Assembly (NCBI GenBank): GCA_902826695.1 | Contig: CADEFU010000007.1 | Coordinates: 62,001-126,000, forward strand | Reading direction: 5' to 3' | Origin: an uncultured Alphaproteobacteria bacterium | GTDB taxonomy: Bacteria > Pseudomonadota > Alphaproteobacteria > Micropepsales > Micropepsaceae | DNA length: 64,000 bases | Shown here: piece by piece, positions 52,811 through 60,909 of the stretch | How positions within the stretch are numbered: the stretch's first letter is position 1 | How the letters are laid out: every line of letters starts with the position of its first letter | The notes under the pieces: model-generated | Database searches by the model: none | What the model was told of the DNA's origin: nothing | Seen by the model: the letters and a program-made list of their open reading frames with translations, nothing else | Translations under genes and position numbers: made by a program

Positions 52811-53995
52811 ATGATCACGTCGTTCAGCCGCTTGTTTCGGCAGATTTTTGGGGGGCCGCGCACGCAACCGGTAACGGGGGCCGCCGCGCGCGCTGTTGGG
52901 GCAGATGTTGAGGCACAAGAAGCTGCCGCACATCGCGAGAATCTAAAGCGGGCGATGGAAGCGGCCTTCGCGACGCCGACCGCAGGGCCGGAGGAGCCGT
53001 TCGAACTGGCGACGCCGCTTGAGGAACAGGTCGCCGCCATCGAGGCGGCGGTCACCGCGGAGCCCGAGCCAGAGCGCGCGCCGGAGATTACGCACGAACC
53101 CGCCCCCGAGCCGAGCGAGCAAATCGAAGAGCCGATGGCCGAAACCGAAGCCGCCGAAACGGCTGAGGCCAAGGCCGATCCGCTCCCGGCCTGGCACACC
53201 GTCGACATCGTTGAGTCGCCGGTCGAGGAAATCGTCCCTGCGCTCGACCTCGCCGAAGTCGAGGACATCGAGTACGACGACGAACCTGCGCCGATCGCGG
53301 CGACGGCCGAGGTGGAAACAGCTGAACCCGCAGAGGAGCTTGCTCCTATTGCGGAGACTGAGGCCGAGCCGGTGACCGAAGCGCCGGTGGAAGTAACCCC
53401 GGTCGAAGACATTGCCGATCTCCAGGCTGTTGCCGAGCAACCGGTAGAAACGGTGGAAGAGGTGGCCGAAGACACGACAACCGCTGAAGAGCCGGCCGAG
53501 GAAATCGCAGCCGCGGCCCCTAAGCCCACGCGCTCAAAGAAAGCCGCCGCCAAACCGAGGCCGAAGAAAAAGGCCTCGCCCGCAAAGCGCAAGCCCGCCA
53601 AGAAGGCCGCCTCGCTGGAAGACGGCGTTTGGCTCTCCGACGCAATCGTCTATTCGCTGAGCGGCGAGTGGACGGCAGCCTGGTCTCCGCCCGAGGACGC
53701 CAGCGCCGCCGAGCGTCTCGAACTCTTCCGCGAAAAAGCGGCCGCCGGCGAATTCGTCATCTGGGGCTGCGCCGAAGGCACGGATGCCTGGCAACCGATT
53801 AAGCCCGCCTACTGGAAGACGGCACTCGTAGAGCCGCTCTCTTTCCTCATGGGCCGTGAAAACGTCTCGACAGATCCGACGGGCAGCAAGGCAAAGAACC
53901 CGGTCAAGTACACAGCGCTAAAGGTCGTCCAACCCGACATCGAAGCGCTTTGGCCCCCGGCAACCGGCACTGAGGCGACCCGAGACGCGGCGTAA
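52811..53995 (+). CDS. Low-complexity acidic/basic protein with conserved C-terminal domain
   Basis: 394 residues from ATG 52811 (MITSFSRLFRQIFGGPR). Residues about 60-250 are strongly acidic and rich in Glu, Ala, Pro and Val (many PAEE, TEAE, EPVTEAP motifs). Residues about 251-280 are a histone-H1-like Lys/Pro/Ala tail (KPTRSKKAAAKPRPKKKASP). A folded C-terminal domain follows (VWLSDAIVYSLSGEWTAAWSPPEDASAAERLEL, then EFVIWGCAEGTDAWQPIKPAYWKTALVEPL). No family recognised. The tail could bind DNA or polyphosphate, which is inference. Confidence 0.7.
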   Translation: MITSFSRLFRQIFGGPRTQPVTGAAARAVGADVEAQEAAAHRENLKRAMEAAFATPTAGPEEPFELATPLEEQVAAIEAAVTAEPEPERAPEITHEPAPEPSEQIEEPMAETEAAETAEAKADPLPAWHTVDIVESPVEEIVPALDLAEVEDIEYDDEPAPIAATAEVETAEPAEELAPIAETEAEPVTEAPVEVTPVEDIADLQAVAEQPVETVEEVAEDTTTAEEPAEEIAAAAPKPTRSKKAAAKPRPKKKASPAKRKPAKKAASLEDGVWLSDAIVYSLSGEWTAAWSPPEDASAAERLELFREKAAAGEFVIWGCAEGTDAWQPIKPAYWKTALVEPLSFLMGRENVSTDPTGSKAKNPVKYTALKVVQPDIEALWPPATGTEATRDAA

Positions 53996-54426
53996 CGGGA
54001 AACGCTGGTGCGTATGTGAGGCGAGGCGGAAAAAATTCCGCGTGCCTCGTTCCTCACTGTCGTTTCAATCCGCCGCGTCCGCGAATGCCGATTGGCACCA
54101 ACTGCGCGCCCGAACAGTGCGCAGTTTCCACTTCCCCGTTGCACTTCTCAACCGCTGAGCCCTTGCACGTCCGTGTACGGACGAACGCCTAGCCGCGAAT
54201 CGCGCAACCGCTACATCGCAGTACACCGCTCCCACACGAATGCAGTGCGCACGCGTTTGCACGCTACGCACTCGCACTTCACGCCGCGCGCGTAACGCAA
54301 TCCGGCACGCACTCGTACAATTTTTTCAATCAAAGAATGATTCGCGGGGGCGAAGGAGCATCAAGGCCGAACGGCCACGCCCCAACCCCGGCGGCAAGAA
54401 CAACAGTTCGCGGTCTGGGGTGTCCA
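53996..54426. other. Intergenic region before the fifth OmpA-like gene
   Basis: 431 bases. A CpG/GCAC-rich section (about 54230-54310, repeated GCACGC and CGCAC words) is followed by an AT-rich block ACAATTTTTTCAATCAAAGA (54318-54337), a reasonable promoter for the OmpA-like gene. No gene seen. Confidence 0.4.
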
Positions 54427-55467
54427 ATGAAACTGCAAAGCGCGGCCGTTGCCGCCGTACTTTCTCTCCTCGCGGCAACGCCCGCCGCCGCCGTCACCGA
54501 AGGCTGGTACGTCAGCGTCGATGGCGGCGGCAGTTGGGTCGACGAATGGGAGCACCTCCGAACGCTCCAAACGTGGTGCGGCCCTGAGTTCAGGGAAGCC
54601 ATCGCCGAGTTCGATACCGGCTACGCTGCATTCGGCGCGATCGGCTTCGGCATCTCGAACTGGCGCATCGAAGTCGAAGGTGGCTACCGCCACAACGGCA
54701 TCGAAACCTCGGTCTGGCGCTGGGGCCGGTGGAAGCCCGGTGGCGACGGCGATCTCACCGAAGTCACCGCAATGGTGAATGTTCTTTACGACATCCCGCT
54801 GTTCGACCGGCTCGCCCTCTCGATCGGCTTGGGCGCCGGCGGCGACTACACGACGCTCGAGCTCGATACAGGCTGGGGTCCAGTGGACGAAAGCGACTGG
54901 CGCTTCGCCTATCAAGGCATCGCGGGCTTGAGCTATGCGATCACGCCGATGACGGCAGTCTTCTTGAACTACCGTTATGCCGTTGTCGGCGGCAATGAGT
55001 TCCAACCGGCAGCGAACTACACGATCGAAGGCGACGAGTTCCACAAACAAGCAGCGACTGCCGGCGTCCGCTTCCAACTCGCGGGCCCTGCCGCGCCGCT
55101 GCCACCGCCGCCGCCTGCAACGCCCCGACCGGTGCCGCTCGAACGCGAGTTCATCGTCTTCTTCGGCTTCAATCGCGCCGACTTGACCTCGCAAGCGCGC
55201 ACCACGATCCGCAATGCGGTCGGCTCGGTTCGCGCCTCCGGAAGCGCGGCCATCCAGGTCGTCGGACACGCCGACCGCTCAGGCTCCATCTCCTACAACA
55301 AAGCGCTTTCCGTCCGCCGCGCCAAGTCCGTAAAGAGCGCGCTCATCGCCGAAGGCGTCGCCGCGGACACGATCTCTGTCTCGGGCCGCGGCGAGAGCGA
55401 GCCGTCGGTTGCGACAGCAGACGGCGTTCGAGAACCGCAAAACCGCCGCGTGCATATTTCCTTCTAG
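54427..55467 (+). CDS. OmpA-like protein (fifth paralogue)
   Basis: 346 residues from ATG 54427 (GGGGTG just upstream; MKLQSAAVAAVLSLLAATPAAA signal). Barrel (EGWYVSVDGGGSWVDEWEHLR, WRFAYQGIAGLSYAITPMTAVFLNYRYA), linker (LPPPPPATPRPVPLE), OmpA domain FIVFFGFNRADLTSQARTT, VVGHADRSGSISYNKALSVRRA, REPQNRRVHISF. Same architecture as the 44-48 kb array but on the other strand, 5.6 kb away. A perfect terminator hairpin follows. Confidence 0.92.
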   Translation: MKLQSAAVAAVLSLLAATPAAAVTEGWYVSVDGGGSWVDEWEHLRTLQTWCGPEFREAIAEFDTGYAAFGAIGFGISNWRIEVEGGYRHNGIETSVWRWGRWKPGGDGDLTEVTAMVNVLYDIPLFDRLALSIGLGAGGDYTTLELDTGWGPVDESDWRFAYQGIAGLSYAITPMTAVFLNYRYAVVGGNEFQPAANYTIEGDEFHKQAATAGVRFQLAGPAAPLPPPPPATPRPVPLEREFIVFFGFNRADLTSQARTTIRNAVGSVRASGSAAIQVVGHADRSGSISYNKALSVRRAKSVKSALIAEGVAADTISVSGRGESEPSVATADGVREPQNRRVHISF

Positions 55468-55477
55468 CGTCCAGCGG

Positions 55478-55505
55478 CGCTCGCCCTCTTGCGGGAGGGC
55501 GAGCG
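55478..55505. terminator. Bidirectional hairpin between convergent genes
   Basis: CGCTCGCCCTC (55478-55488) pairs perfectly with GAGGGCGAGCG (55495-55505), 6-base loop. It serves the plus-strand OmpA gene and the convergent minus-strand gene ending at 55516. Confidence 0.75.
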
Positions 55506-55515
55506 AAGAAGCCTC

Positions 55516-56076
55516 TTACTGCGCCGGCGGCGTGGCCGGTGCGGGTGTCGCGGGAGCGGTCTCGCCGGTCGCAGCAGGCGGCGTGCCCTCCGCCGCCGGA
55601 GCGGCAGCCGGGGCAGGGGGCTGCGCCGGTTGGTCGGACGAGAACATATCGGTCAGCACGTACCACTTGCCGTTCCGCTTCGTCCATGTGACGACGGCCT
55701 TGCCCGTATCGGTCGCCGCTTGAGCACCTTCGCCGGCCGTGAATTTGTAAGAGCCGATATCGACTGCCAAATCGCCGCTCTTGGCGAACACGAATTTTTC
55801 CGTCTCGAACGTCAGCGACATGCCGGGGATCGCCATCGTCTCGGCCCAGCCCTTTTCAATCGCCTCGCGGCCAACGGCGCGCGGTGCATTCGGCGGCAGC
55901 ATCTGCGCATCTTCGGCATGCAGCGCGGCTATCGCTTTCGCGTCCTTTGCCACAATCGCTTCCAGCCAGCGTTTGTTTGCCTCGTGGATGGCTGCCTCAT
56001 CGGCCTCCGTCGACGGTGCGCACGCGTTCAATCCCGCAGCCACAACAAACACGACCGCCATTCTCATAGCTTGCAT
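55516..56076 (-). CDS. DUF4440/SnoaL-like lipoprotein
   Basis: 186 residues from ATG 56076 (GGGAGAG upstream). Lipoprotein signal MAVVFVVAAGLNAC (lipobox L-N-A-C). NTF2-like fold: AAIHEANKRWLEAIVAKDAKAIAALHAEDAQMLPPNAP, VGREAIEKGW, and VVTWTKRNGKWYVLTDMFSSD. Ends in a long Ala/Pro/Thr tail. Ligand-binding role, not identified. Confidence 0.82.
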   Translation of the reverse strand: MQAMRMAVVFVVAAGLNACAPSTEADEAAIHEANKRWLEAIVAKDAKAIAALHAEDAQMLPPNAPRAVGREAIEKGWAETMAIPGMSLTFETEKFVFAKSGDLAVDIGSYKFTAGEGAQAATDTGKAVVTWTKRNGKWYVLTDMFSSDQPAQPPAPAAAPAAEGTPPAATGETAPATPAPATPPAQ

Positions 56077-56194
56077 CGAATTCTCTCCCGTTCGGTGGGC
56101 CAAGGGGCTACACCGCCCCGCACCCGCCAGTGAAGTCCCAAATTGCCTCAGCGCGCGGCTTCTGTAATGTCCCCGCAAACACCCGGAGGCTTTC

Positions 56195-56917
56195 GTGTCC
56201 AATCCGCCCGATTATAAGCGCTTGACCGAACACCTGGGCGAACCGCGCTTCGTGCCGCTCCCCGGCTATACGCGCCGTCCCGAAGCCGACATGCTCGCCC
56301 GCGCGGAAAGCTTCTACGCCGAGATGAATTGCCGCCGCACGACGCGCCACTTCGCAACCGACCCCGTCCCGCGCCGCCTGATCGAACTCGCGATGCTGAC
56401 CGCGGGCACAGCGCCCTCCGGCGCGCACCGCCAACCGTGGCGCTTCGTTGCCGTCGATGACCAGGCGATCAAAGTAAAACTCCGCGCCGCCGCGGAAGAA
56501 GAAGAGCTGAAAACCTACGCCGAACGTCTGACCGACGAATGGCGCGAGGCGCTCCACCCTTTGGGCACCGACCACATCAAGGAGCACATGACCGACGCCC
56601 CCTGGCTCGTCGTCTTATTCGCCGAAAAATTCGGCGTCCGCCCCGACGGTTCGCACCGCAAGAACTACTACGTGGACGAGAGCGTCGGCATTGCGGCCGG
56701 CCTTTTCATCACGGCGATCCACCACATGGGCTTGGTCACGCTTCCCCACACCCCAAACCCCATGGGCTTTCTGCGCGAGACGCTCGGCCGTGGCACCAAC
56801 GAAAAGCCGGTGATCGTCTTCCCCGTTGGTTACCCTGCCGCGAACGCCCGCGTGCCCGACATCGCCCGCTTCAGCGGCGCGCAATTCATCCAGTGGAACG
56901 TGGCGTCGCCCGCGTAA
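56195..56917 (+). CDS. Iodotyrosine-deiodinase-like flavoprotein (nitroreductase superfamily)
   Basis: 240 residues from GTG 56195 (CGGAGG ribosome site). FMN-binding RRTTRHFATDPVPRRLIELA and TAGTAPSGAHRQPWRFVAVDD, the latter being the S-G-A-H-x-x-P-W stretch of iodotyrosine deiodinase (IYD). The IYD lid residues that grip the halotyrosine zwitterion are all present at the right spacing: E104, Y108 and K129 (EEEELKTYAERL...HIKEHM). YYVDESVGIAAGLFITAIHHMGLVTLPHTPNPMGF continues the family. Reductive dehalogenation of a halophenol or halotyrosine is a reasonable guess. Confidence 0.85.
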   Translation: MSNPPDYKRLTEHLGEPRFVPLPGYTRRPEADMLARAESFYAEMNCRRTTRHFATDPVPRRLIELAMLTAGTAPSGAHRQPWRFVAVDDQAIKVKLRAAAEEEELKTYAERLTDEWREALHPLGTDHIKEHMTDAPWLVVLFAEKFGVRPDGSHRKNYYVDESVGIAAGLFITAIHHMGLVTLPHTPNPMGFLRETLGRGTNEKPVIVFPVGYPAANARVPDIARFSGAQFIQWNVASPA

Positions 56918-57020
56918 ACGCCAGATTCAGCCGCCGTTTGCGGGTTGCCCCGCGTGACGCTAGAATTGCCTGAGCCGGTCTTGGGGGCGCCCGAGCCGGC
57001 ATTTTGGGGGAGGACGTGTC

Positions 57021-57533
57021 TTGGGCTTGAGAATTACAGTCGCCGTATTCGCTGTCGCACTCGCAGCGGTCGCGACCGTGCCCGCCGCAGATGCGCGCCC
57101 TGCTTCTGAAAAGAAAGAGGAAACCCCGCCGCCCGCGCCACCCCCATCGGGGGCGGTCGGACATCCAAGGCAGTCGGACTTCGACACGGCCGAGCAACTG
57201 ATGGCCAGCGACCGGTTCGAAGAGGCGTTGCCGCTCCTGCAAAGCATCTTGAACGACAACCCGAACGACGCCGGCGCGCTGACCTATGTTGGCTTCGCCA
57301 ACCGCCGGCTCGGCTACCTGAAAGAAGCGCTAGCGTACTATCAGCGCGCCATTGCCAAGGATCCGGATTACAAGCGCGCTCACATGTTTCTGGGCGAGCT
57401 CTACATCGGCATGGGCGAAATCGCGAAGGCGCGCGCCGAACTCGCCGAGGTCAAGCGCATTTGCGTCACCAACTGCGTCGAGGCTGAGTATCTTGCCTCC
57501 GCCATCGCAGCAGAACCGGCAAAAGCCGAATGA
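57021..57533 (+). CDS. Exported tetratricopeptide-repeat protein
   Basis: 170 residues from TTG 57021, with GGGGGAGGAC 5-6 bases upstream. Signal peptide LRITVAVFAVALAAVATVPAADA, Pro-rich linker (EETPPPAPPPSG), three TPR units (DFDTAEQLMASDRFEEALPLLQSILNDNPNDAGA, YLKEALAYYQRAIAKDPDYKRA, EIAKARAELAEVKRIC) and a cysteine pair in RICVTNCVEAEY. Periplasmic scaffold. Confidence 0.8.
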   Translation: MGLRITVAVFAVALAAVATVPAADARPASEKKEETPPPAPPPSGAVGHPRQSDFDTAEQLMASDRFEEALPLLQSILNDNPNDAGALTYVGFANRRLGYLKEALAYYQRAIAKDPDYKRAHMFLGELYIGMGEIAKARAELAEVKRICVTNCVEAEYLASAIAAEPAKAE

Positions 57534-57548
57534 CGGGCGGGAAAGTGA

Positions 57549-57625
57549 TGGTCGGAGAGAGAGGATTTGAACCTCCGGCCCCTGCCTCCCGAAAGCAGTG
57601 CTCTACCAGGCTGAGCTACTCTCCG
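57549..57625 (-). tRNA. tRNA-Pro (anticodon CGG)
   Basis: 77 bases. Acceptor arm CGGAGAG pairs with CTCTCCG, discriminator A and an encoded CCA end. D-arm GCTCAGCCTGGTAGAGC, anticodon stem CTGCT/GGCAG with loop TTCGGGA (anticodon CGG), T-arm GGAGGTTCAAATCCTCT-like. Reads CCG proline codons. The rest of 57534-57907 holds no gene. Confidence 0.92.
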
Positions 57626-57907
57626 ATCCTTAGCGCTTCAGATCATACCCCGGCCGGTTGTCGCAGCCGTTCATCCTAGACGCGGAAGGGGCGGACTTAT
57701 ACAGGCACCCCGCCGACCCGGCAAGGCGCCCAACACCTTAATATTTGGCGCCGTTTCAGCCCCCGAAATCGGCAGATACGTGCCTCGGCCAAGGCGTCGC
57801 GATCGATCCGCACGGCCCTAATCCCTCGCCTCAGCGTGCTTGATGTGTATCAAGACCCGGCGGCAAGATAGCGAACGAGCACCTGAAATAAGGGCGGGGA
57901 AGCGCAG

Positions 57908-59065
57908 ATGCGGTACGTGCTGGTTGGTGTCCTGGTTCTTGTGTTGACGGCGGTGGGGTACGTGCTGGCCTGGCCGGTATCGTTGGAACCGGTTGACGTG
58001 GCGGTAACCCCAAACCAGGGCTTCGTCGGTCCCTATGCCCCGAACACGGCGCTTCGCCAGGTCCGTTATCTCGGCGAAGCGATGGGAGCAGGTCCCGAAG
58101 ACGTCGCCGTGAAAGACGGCTTCGCCTACACCGGACTCGCCGACGGCAGTATCGTCCGTACACGGACTGACGGAACGGGCTCGGGCCCGGTGACCGTGCC
58201 TGTGATTCCCGGAACACCCGCCCCGGCGACGTCGGGCCTCGGCGGCGAGAGGCTCGCCAACACCGGTGGCCGTCCGCTGGGCCTTCAGCACGATCCGTTC
58301 GGCAACCTCGTCGTGGCCGACGCCAAGAAGGGGTTGCTGGCGATCACGCCGACGGGCCAAATCGTGCCGATCGTGCAACGCTATGAGAACCGTCCGCTGC
58401 TCTTGGTGGATGACCTCGACATTGCGAAGGATGGCACGATCTATTTCACCGACGCGTCGACACGTCATGACGTCGACAACGTCGCGCTCGACTTCTTCGA
58501 GGGACATGCGACTGGCCGCCTGTTCTCTTTCAACCCGCGCACCGGCCAGATTCAACAGCTCTTGTCGGGTCTCGCGTTCGCGAACGGCGTCGCCCTCGGG
58601 CCGGATGAAGAATACGTGCTGGTCAATGAAACGGCCGCCCATCGCATCACCCGTTACTGGTTGAAGGGGTCGAAACAGTCTCAGTCCGACCGCTTCGCCG
58701 AGGGTTTGCCCGGCTACCCGGATAACATCTCGTTCAACGGCCGCGGCATCTTCTGGGTGGCGCTTGTGGGCCCGCGCATCAAGGCACTTGAGGACCAATA
58801 CCAAGGAACTTTCACGCGCAAGATGATGTTCCGGCTCTACTCGATCGGCCTTGCCAAGTTGCCCACCACGCCCGATCCATACGGCTGCATCGTCGCGATC
58901 AACACGCAAGGTCAGGTCGTCGCCACCTTGCAAGACCCCGGGGGCCGCTCGATCAATTCGATCACGAGCGTGAACGAGGCGGACGGCGTGCTTTATCTGG
59001 GCAGCCTTGGGACCGACAGGATTGCAACGATCCCGGTGCCGCAGTTCCTACTCGCCCCGCGCTAA
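57908..59065 (+). CDS. Strictosidine-synthase-like / SMP-30 beta-propeller, membrane-anchored
   Basis: 385 residues. Signal-anchor MRYVLVGVLVLVLTAVGYVLAWPVSL. Six-blade propeller with GPEDVAVKDGFAYTGLADGSIVR, GGRPLGLQHDPFGNLVVADAKKGLLAI, VDDLDIAKDGTIYFTDAST, GRLFSFNPRTGQIQQLLSGLAFANGVAL, PGYPDNISFNGRGIFWVALVGPR. These are the strictosidine-synthase-like/APMAP motifs, including the conserved N-G-V and Y-P-D-N. Likely a periplasmic lactonase or arylesterase. The 3' end overlaps mobA by 18 bases (convergent). Confidence 0.85.
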   Translation: MRYVLVGVLVLVLTAVGYVLAWPVSLEPVDVAVTPNQGFVGPYAPNTALRQVRYLGEAMGAGPEDVAVKDGFAYTGLADGSIVRTRTDGTGSGPVTVPVIPGTPAPATSGLGGERLANTGGRPLGLQHDPFGNLVVADAKKGLLAITPTGQIVPIVQRYENRPLLLVDDLDIAKDGTIYFTDASTRHDVDNVALDFFEGHATGRLFSFNPRTGQIQQLLSGLAFANGVALGPDEEYVLVNETAAHRITRYWLKGSKQSQSDRFAEGLPGYPDNISFNGRGIFWVALVGPRIKALEDQYQGTFTRKMMFRLYSIGLAKLPTTPDPYGCIVAINTQGQVVATLQDPGGRSINSITSVNEADGVLYLGSLGTDRIATIPVPQFLLAPR

Positions 59066-59611
59066 CCGCGCGAGATCGTTCGGCGTATTGACGTTCGCGA
59101 ACGGCGCGGTGTCGTCGAACGCGACGGCGCGCGCGCCGGCAGCCTCCAGTGCGATAGGCGCACGCGGCATCGTCGTTGCCGCCAGCGTCTTCAACAACGG
59201 CTCAAGCAGCTTTCGCTCGAGCACCGCAACCAACGGCTCTGCCCCATGAGGCGACACAGCGTACGTGCTCCCGCCTTCAGCCAGCAGCGCACGATAGAGC
59301 GACGCATCGATCAGCGGCATATCGCAAGGCGCAAACGCGACCCGGCTATCCTCCGGCGCAACACGCAATCCTGCCGCCATCCCCGCAAGCGGCCCTCTTC
59401 CGGCATGCTCTGCCGCAGCGTGTACGACCGGTAACCCCAGCGCCTCATAGCCGGCGCCGCGCGGTGCCTCGATGACGACGCGCTCGCAAACTTGCGCCAG
59501 AACATCTGCCACGCAAAGCGCCATCGCCCGCCCACGAAAAAGCTGCAGCCCCTTCGGCCCACTGCCGAAGCGCGAACTTGCGCCACCGGCTAGGACCACA
59601 CCGGTGATCAT
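59048..59611 (-). CDS. mobA: Molybdenum cofactor guanylyltransferase MobA
   Basis: 187 residues from ATG 59611, overlapping the zinc-ribbon gene's stop as ATGA. NTP-transferase signature VVLAGGASSRFGSGPKGLQL (5-24), GRGPLAGMAAGL, AFAPCDMPLIDASLY (D near 95) and FANVNTPNDLARL. Adds GMP to molybdopterin to give the bis-MGD cofactor that formate dehydrogenase needs, so its place in this operon is logical. Last gene of the operon. Confidence 0.9.
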   Translation of the reverse strand: MITGVVLAGGASSRFGSGPKGLQLFRGRAMALCVADVLAQVCERVVIEAPRGAGYEALGLPVVHAAAEHAGRGPLAGMAAGLRVAPEDSRVAFAPCDMPLIDASLYRALLAEGGSTYAVSPHGAEPLVAVLERKLLEPLLKTLAATTMPRAPIALEAAGARAVAFDDTAPFANVNTPNDLARLARGE

Positions 59612-59895
59612 CCCTGACTTTCCGAGTTGTACTTCTTCGTCAGGTCCAGGCCGCACTTTCGACAATCGGCCAGTCCACCATCTCGCTGAACGAACGTAGT
59701 CAATCGCGTAAGGTACACACTCTCGCCGCAGCGCGGGCACCGAACAAACCAGCTGGCTATCCCCGCTGCACTACAAATGACCATCCACGCGAGTAGCAAG
59801 TCCTTAAGTCCTAGCGCAAAGAGCGAGAGGCCGCCCGCGACCCAAAGTAATACCATGAGCGCCTGCAGACCTAGGTACTTTGCATTCGGGCTCAT
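59608..59895 (-). CDS. Small membrane protein with zinc-ribbon motif
   Basis: 95 residues. Two hydrophobic helices (LGLQALMVLLWVAGGLSLFAL, LLLAWMVICSAAGIASWFV) then a C-x-x-C pair twice: RCPRCGESVYLTRL and DCRKCGLDLTKKY. This gives a cytoplasmic zinc ribbon, as in small bacterial membrane proteins of unknown function. Starts inside the stop of the fdsD-like gene and ends inside the start of mobA (both ATGA), so it is strictly co-translated with the formate dehydrogenase genes. Confidence 0.75.
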   Translation of the reverse strand: MSPNAKYLGLQALMVLLWVAGGLSLFALGLKDLLLAWMVICSAAGIASWFVRCPRCGESVYLTRLTTFVQRDGGLADCRKCGLDLTKKYNSESQG

Positions 59896-60104
59896 CTCGC
59901 ACGCAACCGCTCAACGCCCGCGCGCGTCAGCGGATCCAGGCCGTCCCCGCCCTTGTCGAGATGCGCGATGATGTCGGCGCGCATCCCCGGGTCCCAGAAC
60001 TTTTTGAGATGATCCGCAATCGCCGCAGGCGCCGCTGCCTCGCCTTGCGCCTTGAAGAACGCCGCGATCTGGTTCGCCATCATGGTCAGCTTCTCAGCGC
60101 GCAT
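59892..60104 (-). CDS. fdsD: Formate dehydrogenase delta subunit (FdsD-like)
   Basis: 70 residues from ATG 60104 (MRAEKLTMMANQIAAFFKAQG). Small helical protein with H-L-K-K-F-W-D-P-G-M-R (HLKKFWDPGMRADIIAHLD), the FdsD signature, and length typical of the delta chain. Needed for maturation or assembly of the soluble molybdenum formate dehydrogenase. Overlaps fdhD by 11 bases. Confidence 0.85.
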   Translation of the reverse strand: MRAEKLTMMANQIAAFFKAQGEAAAPAAIADHLKKFWDPGMRADIIAHLDKGGDGLDPLTRAGVERLRAR

Positions 60105-60909
60105 GAGTCTCCGCGCGAACGCGCTCTGTATGGGTGAACACTTCAAGCCCGTCGTCCCGCACGACACCCACAAGCGTGATGCCGGCAGCCTCGGCCTCGC
60201 GCAAGGCGAGCGACGTGGGCGCCGAAATCGCAGCCATCACCGGCGCGCCCATCCGCGCGGCCTTTTGCACCAGTTCGACGGAAACACGGCTCGTCATCAG
60301 AATGACGCCATCGCCGGCCTTCCGTCCCAGGCGCGCCAAAGCTCCGGCGAGCTTGTCCAGCGCATTGTGCCGGCCGACGTCTTCGCGCACGGCCACGATC
60401 CCTTCGCCAGGCACGAACAGCGCCGCCGCGTGGACCGCATGCGTTTCGCGATTGAGCACCTGCAAGGGCGCCAGCGCTTGCATGGCCGCAACAATATCGC
60501 CTGGCGTTACGTCAAGCTCCGACGACACCCGGGGCAGGGGGCGCACCGCCTCTTCGATGCTCTCCACCCCGCAGAGCCCGCACCCCACGGGCCCCGCCCG
60601 GTGCCGCCGGCGCGTCACCAACGCCTCGCGATTGCGCACGCTCAATGTCGCGCGCAGCTCGACGCCGTCTTTCACCTGGACGATGGCGAGCTCACGGATC
60701 TCGTCGCGCGAAGCCACGATCCCGTCATTCAGCGAAAACCCCAGCGCGAAATCTTCAAAGTCCGCCGGTGTCGCCATCATCACGGCTTCCGTGCCCCCAT
60801 CGAAGACGAGCGCAACAGGCACCTCAGCGGCGACCATGCGCGCCCCGCGCGCTGCCACGCCGCCATGCCAAACGATGCTTGCTCCGCGCGCCGACGATTT
60901 CAGAGTCAT
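60094..60909 (-). CDS. fdhD: Formate dehydrogenase accessory sulfurtransferase FdhD
   Basis: 271 residues from ATG 60909 (ATGA overlap with the fdsA stop). Key motif VGCGLCGVES supplies the C-x-x-C cysteines that carry sulfur to the molybdenum cofactor. Also MATPADFEDFALGFSLNDGIV, FVPGEGIVAVREDVGRHNALDKLAGAL and LMTSRVSVELVQKAARMGAPVMAAISAPTSLALREAEAAGITLVG. Cytoplasmic. Confidence 0.92.
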   Translation of the reverse strand: MTLKSSARGASIVWHGGVAARGARMVAAEVPVALVFDGGTEAVMMATPADFEDFALGFSLNDGIVASRDEIRELAIVQVKDGVELRATLSVRNREALVTRRRHRAGPVGCGLCGVESIEEAVRPLPRVSSELDVTPGDIVAAMQALAPLQVLNRETHAVHAAALFVPGEGIVAVREDVGRHNALDKLAGALARLGRKAGDGVILMTSRVSVELVQKAARMGAPVMAAISAPTSLALREAEAAGITLVGVVRDDGLEVFTHTERVRAETHAR

